A program made the translations under genes and the position numbers. Below the pieces are notes generated by a model. That model saw nothing but the letters and a program-made list of their open reading frames with translations. It did no database searches and had not been told where the DNA came from. Of a stretch of DNA of 64,000 nucleotides, positions 1 through 8,188 are shown in pieces. This DNA is from an uncultured Porphyromonadaceae bacterium (GTDB lineage: Bacteria; Bacteroidota; Bacteroidia; Bacteroidales; Muribaculaceae), in the NCBI GenBank assembly GCA_902493335.1, contig CABUPJ010000015.1, positions 3,108-67,107 of the forward strand, written 5' to 3'. How positions within the stretch are numbered: position 1 is the stretch's first letter; every line of letters starts with the position of its first letter.

Positions 1-1874
1 ACCGTCAGACTGCTGTGGGCCTGATTGGTGCCTACGCGGGGCGACGAACCTGTGACATTAAGGACGTGGTCGATGTCGGGATCAGACATCAGATAGGCCA
101 TTGCGCGCTCGGTCACCTCGCGCGTCCTGGCGATAGTGGCACCCTCGGGCAGCTCGATTTCGACGGTGAAATAGCCCTGGTCTTCAGGCGACATGAAGCT
201 CTGAGGCGTATAGCGGTTCATCAGCCATATGAAGACGAGAGCCATGCCGAAAGCCACATACATGCGCCGCGAGTGGCCGATGGCCGAGACCACACGGCCG
301 CAATAGAAACGGTTGCCTTTGGCGAGCCACAGGTTTATAAGTCTGAAAATCTTTGCCTTTTTATGTCCGCTGTCGGGGCGCAGAAGCATCGAGCACATGA
401 CGGGCGACAGAGTAAGCGCCACGACGGTCGAAATGATGACCGAGACCGCGATGGTGATTGTAAACTGGCGGTAGAGCTGTCCGGTGATGCCGGGCAGAAA
501 GCTCACGGGCACGAAGACGGCGCAGAGCACCAGCGACATGGCGATGAGCGCGCTGCCGAGGTTTTCCATGGCGCGTCGCGTGGCCTCTTTGGGACCGACA
601 CGGTCCTGATGCATGATGCGGTCGACATTCTCGACCACGACAATGGCGTCGTCGACGACAATGCCGATTGCGAGAATCAGACCGAGGAGGGTAAGCATAT
701 TGAGGGAGAAGCCGAAGACGAGCATCACGCCGAAGGTGCCGATAAGCGATATGGGCACGGCGATGATCGGGATGAGCGTGGCGCGCCAGTTCTGCAACGA
801 CAGGAACACGACGAGTATCACGAGGACAAGAGCCTCGAAAAAGGTGCGGTAGACATGGTGTATCGACTCAGAGATATAAGTCGTCATGTCGAACGGTATC
901 TGATAGCTTATGCCGTCGGGAAACGAGCGGCTGATCTCTTCCATCTGCTTCTTGACGGCGTCGGCGACCTCCATGGCGTTGGCGCCGGGAAGCATCGTGA
1001 TGTTGATGACAGCCGCATTACCGCCGTTGATGCCGCTCTCTGTCGAATATGACGAGGCTTCGAGCGACACACGGGCCACATCTTTCATTCTTATTAGCGA
1101 ACCGTCATTGTTGGCACGGATGACGATATCCTCAAACTCGCTGACCGACGACAGACGTCCGCGTGCGACGATGGGCACCGTGAGATCGACGTCGTCGATA
1201 GGCGCCTGGCCGAGAACGCCGGCGGCAGATTCGCGGTTCTGATCCTTGAGGGCGTTCTGGAGGTCTTTGACGGTCAGGCCGAGGTCGGCCAGCTTGGCCG
1301 GGTCGACCCACAGCTGCATGGCGTAATAGCGGCTGCCGACATTCGAGACGCTGCCGACGCCCGGGACACGTCTGATAAGGTCGACGACATTGAGGGTAGC
1401 ATAGTTGCTCAGATATATCTCGTCATACTTGGGATCGTCAGACAGGACTGTAATCGTCATCAGACGGTTGGCAGTCTCTTTCTCGACCGTGATGCCGTTC
1501 TGGACGACTTCGGCGGGAAGGCGGCTTTCGGCCTTCTTGACGCGGTTCTGGATGTCGACGGCGGCGAGTTCGGGGTCGGTGTCGATATCGAAGGTGACAA
1601 GCGCCGTGAAACCGCCGGCATTGGAGCTGGTAGAGCTCATGTAGATCATGCCGGGGGTGCCGTTTAGCTCCTGCTCGATCGGCGTCGCCACGGCCTGGGT
1701 CACTGTCAGGGCGTCGGCACCCGGATAGGAGGCGGCGACGCGCACGACAGGCGGCACGATGCGCGGATACTGGTCGATGGGCAGCAGCGCCAGACCTATC
1801 GCACCGACAATGACGATGACAATAGATATTACTATTGAAAAGACCGGATGGTCAAGAAAAAAATTTCGCTTCAT
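1..1874 (-). CDS. RND multidrug efflux permease (HAE1/AcrB family), partial
   Basis: This is an inner-membrane proton-driven exporter of the AcrB/MexB type. Only the N-terminal part is present, because the reading frame runs off the left edge. The start is the ATG at 1874, giving MKRNFFLDHPVFSIVISIVI, the usual first transmembrane helix. The usual landmarks follow: the pore-domain text ATPIEQELNG, RVPGVGSV, and then a membrane block with GIVVDDAIVVVENVDR, which holds the Asp pair used in proton relay. The ATG overlaps the stop of the upstream adaptor gene (ATGA), so the two are translationally coupled. Together with a TolC-like outer membrane factor, probably encoded beyond the edge, they would form a tripartite pump. 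The substrate cannot be told from sequence. Confidence 0.95.
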   Translation of the reverse strand, partial: MKRNFFLDHPVFSIVISIVIVIVGAIGLALLPIDQYPRIVPPVVRVAASYPGADALTVTQAVATPIEQELNGTPGMIYMSSTSSNAGGFTALVTFDIDTDPELAAVDIQNRVKKAESRLPAEVVQNGITVEKETANRLMTITVLSDDPKYDEIYLSNYATLNVVDLIRRVPGVGSVSNVGSRYYAMQLWVDPAKLADLGLTVKDLQNALKDQNRESAAGVLGQAPIDDVDLTVPIVARGRLSSVSEFEDIVIRANNDGSLIRMKDVARVSLEASSYSTESGINGGNAAVINITMLPGANAMEVADAVKKQMEEISRSFPDGISYQIPFDMTTYISESIHHVYRTFFEALVLVILVVFLSLQNWRATLIPIIAVPISLIGTFGVMLVFGFSLNMLTLLGLILAIGIVVDDAIVVVENVDRIMHQDRVGPKEATRRAMENLGSALIAMSLVLCAVFVPVSFLPGITGQLYRQFTITIAVSVIISTVVALTLSPVMCSMLLRPDSGHKKAKIFRLINLWLAKGNRFYCGRVVSAIGHSRRMYVAFGMALVFIWLMNRYTPQSFMSPEDQGYFTVEIELPEGATIARTREVTERAMAYLMSDPDIDHVLNVTGSSPRVGTNQAHSSLT

Positions 1875-3079
1875 CGTTCTGTGACAGTTGAGTCGTTAGC
1901 CTCTTTTCTTTCTATCATCGCGAGCGGCTCGGGGTCGACCTTCATGCCGTGCTTGAGTTTATGATAACCCTCGACAACGATGTTCTCGCCGCCGGCAAGT
2001 CCGCGCTCGACGATGATATTGTTGCCGGTCTCCGGGCCGGTCTCGACAAAGCGTTTCTCGACAATGCTGTCGGGCTTGACGACAAAAATATATGCCCCGC
2101 CCTTCTCTATCACAAGAGCCTTGGAGGGAACCGTGACGGCGTCGTGACGGACGTCGAGAAGCACCTTGACTTTTGTGAACTCGCCGGGAAGCAGCACGCG
2201 GTCGGGATTGGGCATCTCGGCGCGCACCGAGAATGTTCCTGTCTTGGGGTCGACCTGGGGGTCGGCGAAATCGACCGGGCCGCGGTAGGGATACTCGGTG
2301 CCGTCGGCAAGGGTGACCGTGACATATGGCTGCCACTGGCGCGACGAGTCCTGCTGGCCGATGTTCACGTTGCGGGATTTACTCTTGAGATAGTCGAGCG
2401 CCGTCATCGAGAAATCGACCTTGACGGTATCGCTCTTGACAACGGTGGCGAGCAGAGAGTTGCCCGACGGGCCGACCAGTGTGCCTATGTCGGCGCTGCG
2501 CTCGGAGATATAGCCCGAAATAGGCGACTGCACGGCCGTATAGCTGAGTGTCAGTTCGGCCTGGGTCAGATCGGCCTCGCTGACGATGACCTCGGCCGTA
2601 GCGCTCTCGTAGGCCGCCACGGCGTTGTCAAGATCAAGCTGCGAGGCGGCATTCTGGGCGTAGAGCGGACGGATGCGGTTGAGGTCGCGCTCGGCTTTCT
2701 GAGCCACGGCACGGGCTTTGTTGAGCTGAGCTTTGGCTTTCTGGACTCTCGCACGGTATAGCGTGGGGTCAATGATAAAAAGCGTCTGCCCTTTCCTTAT
2801 ATATGTGCCTTCGGCAAAAAGCATGGACTCGAGATAGCCCTCGACACGGGCACGCACCTCGACAAACTGCTGGGCGCGGATGCGACCGACATATTCGCCG
2901 TAGATATTTACCTCGCTCGTGGTGACGGGCTCGACACCCACAACAGGAAGTACTTCGCTGTGAGGTCTGGGCTTGATCATGAAATATAATCCTATGCCGA
3001 GCGCTATCGCAACTATGGCGACAGCTACCCAAAACACCGGCCTCTTTATCAAATTTGGCAGTCTGACGTATTTTTTCAT
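1871..3079 (-). CDS. RND efflux periplasmic adaptor subunit (AcrA/MexA family)
   Basis: This is the membrane-fusion protein bridging the RND permease and an outer-membrane channel. It has 402 residues, a typical family length. An N-terminal hydrophobic segment (residues about 14-34, VAVAIVAIALGIGLYFMI) anchors or exports it. Next come the biotinyl-lipoyl-like strand (VRARVEGYLESMLFAEGTYI), an alpha-helical hairpin at about residues 105-160 rich in Ala, Lys and Glu, and the returning lipoyl half (SPISGYISERSADIGTLVG). A beta-barrel domain with LLPGEFTKVKVLLD follows. It is the first gene of the efflux operon. The upstream 266-bp gap to the greA promoter is AT-rich and should hold its promoter. 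A near-consensus TATATTTT can be read there on the minus strand. Confidence 0.95.
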   Translation of the reverse strand: MKKYVRLPNLIKRPVFWVAVAIVAIALGIGLYFMIKPRPHSEVLPVVGVEPVTTSEVNIYGEYVGRIRAQQFVEVRARVEGYLESMLFAEGTYIRKGQTLFIIDPTLYRARVQKAKAQLNKARAVAQKAERDLNRIRPLYAQNAASQLDLDNAVAAYESATAEVIVSEADLTQAELTLSYTAVQSPISGYISERSADIGTLVGPSGNSLLATVVKSDTVKVDFSMTALDYLKSKSRNVNIGQQDSSRQWQPYVTVTLADGTEYPYRGPVDFADPQVDPKTGTFSVRAEMPNPDRVLLPGEFTKVKVLLDVRHDAVTVPSKALVIEKGGAYIFVVKPDSIVEKRFVETGPETGNNIIVERGLAGGENIVVEGYHKLKHGMKVDPEPLAMIERKEANDSTVTER

Positions 3080-3345
3080 TGCACTTTAATTATATAATCT
3101 GACTGATGAATATTCTTAGATTGTAAAAATATAACCATTGTCGATGTGAAAAAGTTTCTACCGTTTATTTTCCAATACAAAATTACATTGTCGCAAGGTC
3201 ACTGACAAAAGTATGTCAATAAACTTCATAATTATGGCAATGTATGTCATGTAGAGGAAACGGACGGAGGGATATTATCCATACGTCGGCAAGCCGATTT
3301 AACGAATATTAAACAATTATCTGACTCTTTATCATAAAAAACCGA

Positions 3346-3353
3346 TAACTTTG
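3346..3353 (+). promoter_or_regulatory. greA promoter, -7 element TAACTTTG
   Basis: TAACTTTG matches the Bacteroidetes -7 consensus TAnnTTTG. No clear TTTG -33 box is seen 19-21 bases upstream. Transcription would begin near 3359 and leave a leader of about 105 bases before the greA ATG. This also rules out an upstream ATT-type start at 3351 for greA. Confidence 0.6.
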
Positions 3354-3390
3354 CGTCAGAAATTGTTTATAAAACTTGAACGGGGACTCA

Positions 3391-3424
3391 GCCGCCTGGC
3401 GGCCGGGTTTCTTTATTTTTTATT
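3391..3424 (+). terminator. Terminator-like hairpin in the greA leader
   Basis: GCCGCC-T-GGCGGC (3391-3403) forms a compact GC hairpin, followed within a few bases by a T-rich run (TTTCTTTATTTTTTATTTTT). It lies between the greA promoter and the greA start codon. It could act as an attenuator that releases a leader RNA of about 60 bases. The hairpin and T tract are seen directly; the attenuation is inferred. Confidence 0.45.
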
Positions 3425-3464
3425 TTTAAATCAACCAAACTGCCAAGAAAAAAACATCACTATT

Positions 3465-3935
3465 ATGGGAATCACCTACATGACCAAAGAAGGTTATAAG
3501 AAGAAAATGGAAGAAATCGCTTATCTCGAAAACGTTAAGCGACCCGAAATATCACGTGCGATAGCCGAGGCCCGCGATAAAGGCGACCTCTCGGAGAACG
3601 CCGAATATGACGCAGCAAAAGAGGCCCAGGGCATGCTCGAAATGAAGATTTCGCAGCTCAAAGACCTGGTGGCCCAGGCCCGCATCATTGACGAAAGCAA
3701 GCTCAACAACGACGAGGTGCAGATACTCAACCGCGTCAAGATCAAAAATGTCGCCAACGGCATGGTGATGGAGTATACCATCGTGGCCGACTCCGAGGCC
3801 GACCTCAAAGCAAAGAAAATCGCATCGTCGACCCCCATCGCACAGGGTCTTCTCGGTCACAAGCTCGGCGAGATTGTCGAGATCAAAGTGCCGTCGGGTC
3901 TGATGAAATTTGAAATCGTCGAAATCTCGTTCTGA
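3465..3935 (+). CDS. greA: Transcription elongation factor GreA
   Basis: GreA rescues backtracked RNA polymerase by stimulating transcript cleavage through the secondary channel. The protein has 156 residues from the ATG at 3465 (MGITYMTKEGYKKKMEEIAY), close to the 158 of E. coli. The N-terminal coiled coil carries the acidic tip DKGDLSENAEYDAAKEAQ, in which the Asp and Glu residues position the catalytic Mg. The C-terminal globular part contains TPIAQGLLGHKLGEIVEIKVPSG. An in-frame upstream extension to 3351 is rejected because it would overlap the promoter and lacks family similarity. It is followed after 2 bases by the HIT gene. Confidence 0.96.
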   Translation: MGITYMTKEGYKKKMEEIAYLENVKRPEISRAIAEARDKGDLSENAEYDAAKEAQGMLEMKISQLKDLVAQARIIDESKLNNDEVQILNRVKIKNVANGMVMEYTIVADSEADLKAKKIASSTPIAQGLLGHKLGEIVEIKVPSGLMKFEIVEISF

Positions 3936-3937
3936 CA

Positions 3938-4336
3938 ATGGCAACAATATTCTCACGCATAGCCGCCGGCGAGATACCGTCGTATAAAATCGCCGAAGAC
4001 GACCGTCACTTCGCCTTTCTCGATATCAATCCCGTCGCTCCGGGTCACACTCTCGTCATACCCAAACAGGAGACCGACTATATCTTCGACCTGAATGACG
4101 ACGACTATGCGTCGCTGCAGCTCTTCGCCAAACGCGTGGCCGAGGCGATGCGCCGCGCTATGCCCTGCAAGCGCATCGGTGTCGCCGTCATGGGCCTCGA
4201 GGTGCCTCACGCCCATATCCACCTCATTCCCATCAACGCCGAGAGCGACATGAACTTCTTCAAGGAGAAACTGTCGCTGCCGGCCGACGAGATGGCCTCG
4301 ATCGCCTCACGCATAGCCGACGAATTCAAAAAGTAA
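3938..4336 (+). CDS. HIT family nucleotide-binding protein
   Basis: This is a small histidine-triad hydrolase or transferase of the Hint/HinT type, which typically cleaves purine nucleoside phosphoramidates. It has 132 residues. The signature HAHIHLIP appears at about residues 89-96, where the middle His would be the nucleophile. NPVAPGHTLVIPK is the usual nucleotide-contact strand. The start ATG lies 2 bases after the greA stop, so the genes are co-transcribed. The exact substrate is not evident. Confidence 0.93.
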   Translation: MATIFSRIAAGEIPSYKIAEDDRHFAFLDINPVAPGHTLVIPKQETDYIFDLNDDDYASLQLFAKRVAEAMRRAMPCKRIGVAVMGLEVPHAHIHLIPINAESDMNFFKEKLSLPADEMASIASRIADEFKK

Positions 4337-4350
4337 TAACCTCTACCCCT

Positions 4351-5442
4351 ATGAATAAAAAACTGATATCAATAGCCCTCACATCGCTGGCACTCATCGC
4401 CGGCGCCTGTTCGGGCGAAAAGGGCTGGACTGTCGACGGCGTCGTCGAAGGCGGCGAAGGTCTCAGACTCGCGCTCGAAGGCTTCAACAACAGCCGCTGG
4501 TATGTCATCGACTCGATAAGCGTCGCCTCGAACGAGACATTCGCCTACCACTCGGCCAAACCGGCGCCCTACCCCGAGATTCTGCGCCTGACCCTAGACG
4601 GCAACAGCATCTACTTTCCCGTCGACTCAGTCTCGACTGTAACCATCAATACCAGAGCCGATAATTTTGCCGGCGCATACAGACTGCAAGGCAATGGCGA
4701 GACCGCCGGATTCATGCGGGTAGACTCGCTCATCGCTGTCTCGCCGCGCGGCGAAGCCCGCGCCGACTCGCTGCTCAAGCGTCAGCTCTCGCAGATGGTC
4801 GTCGATCCCGAAGGCGGACTGATGACAGCCTACTACATCGTCAACAAGCGCATCGACGGCAAGCCCCTCTTCTCGGCCGACAACAACCGCGACCTGGCGG
4901 TCATCGGCGCACTCGCCCAGCGTTTCAGCACCGAACGTCCCGACGACCCGCGCGCCAAGATTCTTGCCGACATGTTTATCTCTGCCAAATCGGCAAGACT
5001 GCCCCGCGTAGAATCGACGGTAGATGTCTTCGAGATCAATCTCCCCGCCGAAATCAGCGGCTATGACGCCAAGGGCACCAGACACAGCCTCAGCGAGACC
5101 GTAGCCAAAGGCAAAGTCACCCTGCTGAGCTTCACGACCTACTCGGCCGAAATGTCACCGGCATATAACGTCATCCTCGCCGGCCTTTACGATAAATATA
5201 AAGACGCGGGCATCGAGATTTTCCAGATAGCCTATGACCCAGACGAAGTGGCATGGAAGCAGACCGCAGTCAACCTGCCGTGGATTTCAATCTGGAACTC
5301 GCCCAACGACGGCGTCGAATCGCTGATGAAATATAACGTCGGCGGATTCCCCGTCACCTATATCATCGACCGGGCAGGAGACATCCGCCAGCGTGTCGAC
5401 AACCCCGAGGAACTCGCCAAGGCCGTGGCAAAATATATTTGA
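4351..5442 (+). CDS. Lipoprotein with DUF4369-like N-terminus and thioredoxin fold lacking CXXC
   Basis: The 363-residue protein has a lipoprotein signal peptide with lipobox LIAGAC, so Cys20 is probably lipidated. The N-terminal half resembles DUF4369 domains found before TlpA-like modules in Bacteroidetes. The C-terminal half (about 225-363) reads as an AhpC/TlpA thioredoxin fold: KGKVTLLSFTTYSAEMSP aligns where WCxxC would be, and GGFPVTYIIDRAG supplies the cis-Pro strand. Both catalytic cysteines are absent, so it is unlikely to be an active oxidoreductase. A chaperone-like, binding or structural role is possible. It is 14 bases downstream of the HIT gene. Confidence 0.8.
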   Translation: MNKKLISIALTSLALIAGACSGEKGWTVDGVVEGGEGLRLALEGFNNSRWYVIDSISVASNETFAYHSAKPAPYPEILRLTLDGNSIYFPVDSVSTVTINTRADNFAGAYRLQGNGETAGFMRVDSLIAVSPRGEARADSLLKRQLSQMVVDPEGGLMTAYYIVNKRIDGKPLFSADNNRDLAVIGALAQRFSTERPDDPRAKILADMFISAKSARLPRVESTVDVFEINLPAEISGYDAKGTRHSLSETVAKGKVTLLSFTTYSAEMSPAYNVILAGLYDKYKDAGIEIFQIAYDPDEVAWKQTAVNLPWISIWNSPNDGVESLMKYNVGGFPVTYIIDRAGDIRQRVDNPEELAKAVAKYI

Positions 5443-5490
5443 AATATACATAGTTAGTTAAAAAGATAATATACACCCAGTTTACAGGTT

Positions 5491-6616
5491 ATGATTACCC
5501 AAGAACAATTAAAAGAGACTTTTGAGCGCAAGCTGGCGCTGAGGAGGTATCTTTGACATCGACAGCAAATTAATCGAAGTCGAAGAAGAAGAACTGCGCA
5601 CCCACGTGCCCGACTTCTGGGAGCATCCCAAAGAGGCTCAGGCGCAGATGAAAAAAATCAAAGACATACAACAGTGGATTGACGGCTACAAAGCGGTCGA
5701 GAGCGCTGTCGACGAACTCAGCGTGGCCTGGGATTTCATCAAGGAGGGTCTCGTCGAAGAGGCCGAGCTCGACGCACTCTATGCCGACGCCATCTCCAAG
5801 ATCGAGGACCTCGAGCTGCGCAACATGCTGCGCCGCGAGGAAGACAAGCTCGGCGTAGTGCTCAAGATCAACTCGGGTGCCGGTGGCACCGAGAGTCAGG
5901 ACTGGGCCTCGATGCTGATGCGCATGTATCTGCGCTGGTGCGAGAAACAGGGCTACAAGACCTCAATCGCCAACCTGCTCGAAGGCGACGAGGCCGGCAT
6001 CAAGTCATGCACAATCAACGTCGAAGGCGACTTTGCCTACGGCTATCTCAAGAGCGAGAACGGCGTCCACCGCCTTGTGCGCGTGTCGCCCTACAACGCC
6101 CAGGGTAAACGCATGACCTCGTTCGCATCGGTCTTCGTGACACCGCTCGTCGACGACACCATCGAAGTCAAAGTCGACCCGGCCCTGCTTTCGTGGGATA
6201 CATTCCGAAGCGGCGGTGCCGGCGGACAGAACGTCAACAAGGTCGAGTCGGGCGTGCGTCTGCGCTATCAGTTTACCGACCCCTACACGGGCGAGAAAGA
6301 GGAAATCCTCATCGAGAACACCGAGACGCGCGACCAACCCAAGAACAAAGAGAACGCCATGCGACAGCTGCGCTCGATACTCTACGACAAGGAGCTGCAG
6401 CACCGCCTTCAGGAACAGGCCAAAATCGAGGCCGGCAAGATGAAAATCGAATGGGGCTCGCAGATACGCAGCTACGTCTTCGACGACCGCCGCGTCAAAG
6501 ACCACCGCACCGGCTACCAGACCGCCGACGTCAACGGCGTCATGGACGGCAACCTCGACGGCTTTATCAAAGCCTACCTGATGGAATTCGCCGCCACCGA
6601 CGCAGCAAACGACTGA
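5491..6616 (+). CDS. prfB: Peptide chain release factor 2, expressed by +1 programmed frameshift
   Basis: RF2 recognises UGA and UAA and triggers peptidyl-tRNA hydrolysis. The zero frame starts at 5491 (MITQEQLKETFERKLALRRYL) and meets an in-frame TGA at 5554. Shifting +1 continues with DIDSKLIEVEEEELRTHVPD, giving about 374 residues in total. The catalytic GGQ motif is present in SGGAGGQNVNKVESG. The codon-recognition loop, SPF in E. coli RF2, reads SPY here (RVSPYNAQGKRM). This is probably a lineage variant. The gene follows the lipoprotein gene by about 50 bases and is closed by a strong terminator. Confidence 0.96.
5542..5557 (+). promoter_or_regulatory. prfB: prfB programmed +1 frameshift site
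   Basis: AGGAGG (5542-5547) is an internal Shine-Dalgarno-like sequence placed three bases before CTT TGA C (5551-5557). The ribosome pauses at the poorly decoded UGA at 5554-5556, and tRNA-Leu slips from CUU to UUU. Reading resumes at GAC 5555. Spacing and sequence match the known E. coli prfB autoregulatory site. Confidence 0.96.
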
Positions 6617-6642
6617 AACATAATCCAATCAGGATTTAACAG

Positions 6643-6675
6643 AACCTCGCTGACCTAAACAGGCTGCGAGGTTTT
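6643..6675 (+). terminator. Rho-independent terminator after prfB
   Basis: AACCTCGC (6643-6650) pairs with GCGAGGTT (6666-6673) around a 15-base loop and runs into TTTT. It lies 27 bases after the prfB stop. Confidence 0.8.
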
Positions 6676-6748
6676 AGCTATTAAATAAATCTATATGTAA
6701 GACAGAGTTCGCATGAAAACAATGAGTGTAACCATATATTGCGATGAA

Positions 6749-6756
6749 GGCTCCAA
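6749..6756. repeat. 8-bp target site duplication, left copy
   Basis: GGCTCCAA directly abuts the left inverted repeat, and an identical octamer follows the right inverted repeat (8189-8196). An 8-bp duplication is the expected size for ISL3-family insertion. Confidence 0.9.
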
Positions 6757-6781
6757 GGCGCATAGTAATAAACCTGTGTTT
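6757..6781 (+). repeat. IS terminal inverted repeat, left
   Basis: This 25-bp repeat begins GGCGCATAGTAATAAACC and is the exact reverse complement of 8164-8188. The transposase stop codon (6780-6782) overlaps its inner end. Confidence 0.93.
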
Positions 6782-7772
6782 AAGCATAGAGATTGCAAAG
6801 GCGAAAGATGAAAAATTTTTTATCAGTGACTCCATGTAGCTTAGCTCTGAATGCCTTGATTTTGGAGTTGATTGACTCAGCGGAAGCGTTCGTTGAAAGG
6901 TTGTCAAAATAGTTCAGGATTTCCTCATGATGTTCATATACAGTAGCGGCGATGGTGTTGAATGAACGGAATCCGGCTTCTGCAACCTTGTTATACCAAC
7001 GTGCAAGATTCAATCGGGCAGAGCTTTTGATTGAGCGTTTATTGAAGATAGCCCTCAGGTTTTGTGAAAGACTGTATGCCGCTTTCAGGTCAGGATATAG
7101 CGTGAACATCATTTCTGCCCTCTGCTGCTGTTGAGGGGCCCATTTCTCCGGGGATTTGAACAGGGCATACCGCCCTCTGGCTAACAGTTCTTTGAGCGTG
7201 TCGCCGTTTCCCAACCGTTTCGGGACATAGGTCAGGCCATTGAGTTTAGCCTGTTCACGTGCCTCGGTGTCTGCATCGATGGCCTCCCACCGGTGCTTGA
7301 TGCGTATCTCCTGAACTGCTTCCAGTGCCAGCTTCTGAACATGGAATCGGTCAATGACACGGGAAGCCCTGGGAAATGCGTATCGGCAGATTCTGCGCAT
7401 GCTGTCGGATAGATCCAGTGTTATTTCGGTAACACTGTTACGTAGCACGGAGGGTATCTGCCTGAGGGCGTGAAGCACCGTGTCGCTGTCCGTGGTCGCC
7501 ACAATGGCCACAAGCGAATGTTTCCGACCGTGGGCATCCTTGTTGGTCACGATGGTATAGAGTTCGCCGTTGCTAAGCGAGGTCTCGTCTATGCTCAGAT
7601 GTGGCCCGATATTCTGTGGGAACACGCGCCATCGCTCCGCATGAAGCCCCTCCGCGGTGTCCTTCCACTCCCAATAACCGCTCAGATGGCGCTTATACTG
7701 ACGCTCGAACAAATCTCCGTCTATACCGAAGAACCACTCAAGAGAGCGGCCCGTAATCGGGTATCTGTCCAA
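6780..7772 (-). CDS. ISL3-family (ISAon1-like) DDE transposase
   Basis: This frame provides the catalytic part of the transposase, 330 residues from a TTG at 7772. The ISL3-type triad can be placed: first Asp in HLSIDETSLSNGELYTI, second Asp in the ITLDLSDSMRRICRYAFP / VIDRFHVQKLA region, and Glu in NASAESINSKIKAFRAKLHG near the C-terminus. The frame is +1 relative to the upstream ORF (7738-8121) and overlaps it by 35 bases. It is closed by a TAA at 7782-7784 just above the TTG. It is therefore made either by reinitiation at TTG or by a +1 shift near AAAAG (7779-7784). Confidence 0.9.
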   Translation of the reverse strand: MDRYPITGRSLEWFFGIDGDLFERQYKRHLSGYWEWKDTAEGLHAERWRVFPQNIGPHLSIDETSLSNGELYTIVTNKDAHGRKHSLVAIVATTDSDTVLHALRQIPSVLRNSVTEITLDLSDSMRRICRYAFPRASRVIDRFHVQKLALEAVQEIRIKHRWEAIDADTEAREQAKLNGLTYVPKRLGNGDTLKELLARGRYALFKSPEKWAPQQQQRAEMMFTLYPDLKAAYSLSQNLRAIFNKRSIKSSARLNLARWYNKVAEAGFRSFNTIAATVYEHHEEILNYFDNLSTNASAESINSKIKAFRAKLHGVTDKKFFIFRLCNLYA

Positions 7773-8121
7773 GCATATCTTTTAAAAAAGCCGCAAACTC
7801 TTTCGAGAAGCGGGTTCCTTCGGCCACTAAATTCCATTGCCGGCTGACACTACTGCCTGTCTCAATCTCAATCCAGCGGCGACGTTTGACATGGAATGAC
7901 ATCTTGCGCCCCCTGACCGGGTAATCCCTGACAATGCTCTCCTGGTAGAACCCGTTGGAGCGCAGCTGACCGGCTTTATAACCATCTACTCCGTTGTCCC
8001 GTTCTTCCAATGTCACGTCAAGTGTCTCTGTGGTTTTCTCTACTTTGACAACCTCAAAGTACTCAACCATCTCTTCGGGCAGAAGGCATTCCGCCAATTC
8101 GATATATGGGTTCTTTTCCAT
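7738..8121 (-). CDS. ISAon1-like transposase N-terminal region protein
   Basis: This is a 127-residue protein starting at the ATG at 8121, 43 bases inside the right inverted repeat. The basic segments ESIVRDYPVRGRKMSFHVKR and RRRWIEIETGSS match the N-terminal-region proteins that accompany ISAon1-type transposases and probably bind DNA at the ends. It lacks the DDE core, which is in the overlapping downstream frame. Whether the two are made as one fusion or two proteins cannot be settled from sequence. Confidence 0.8.
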   Translation of the reverse strand: MEKNPYIELAECLLPEEMVEYFEVVKVEKTTETLDVTLEERDNGVDGYKAGQLRSNGFYQESIVRDYPVRGRKMSFHVKRRRWIEIETGSSVSRQWNLVAEGTRFSKEFAAFLKDMLGQIPDYGPLS

Positions 8122-8163
8122 CGCAGTTCGTTTTTGTCTGCAAAGGTAAGTTTTTTATCCCAC

Positions 8164-8188
8164 AAACACAGGTTTATTACTATGCGCC
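8164..8188 (-). repeat. IS terminal inverted repeat, right
   Basis: This is an exact 25-bp inverted copy of 6757-6781. It is followed immediately by the second GGCTCCAA. Confidence 0.93.

Larger units (their letters stand above)
6757..8188 (-). mobile_element. Complete ISL3-family (ISAon1-like) insertion sequence, 1432 bp
   Basis: The element is bounded by perfect 25-bp terminal inverted repeats (6757-6781 and 8164-8188) and flanked by 8-bp direct repeats GGCTCCAA. It carries two overlapping minus-strand reading frames: an N-terminal-region protein and a DDE transposase. The ends and the duplication are intact, which suggests a recent insertion. It sits between the prfB terminator and the TonB-C gene pair and breaks no recognisable gene. 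Confidence 0.93.

Noticed and set aside
3351..3464. N-terminal extension of greA
   Set aside because: It would overlap the promoter and the leader hairpin and adds no GreA-like residues. The ATG at 3465 gives the family length.
7776..7790. -1 frameshift at T TTA AAA in the transposase overlap
   Set aside because: The downstream frame is +1 relative to the upstream one, so a -1 slip does not reach it.
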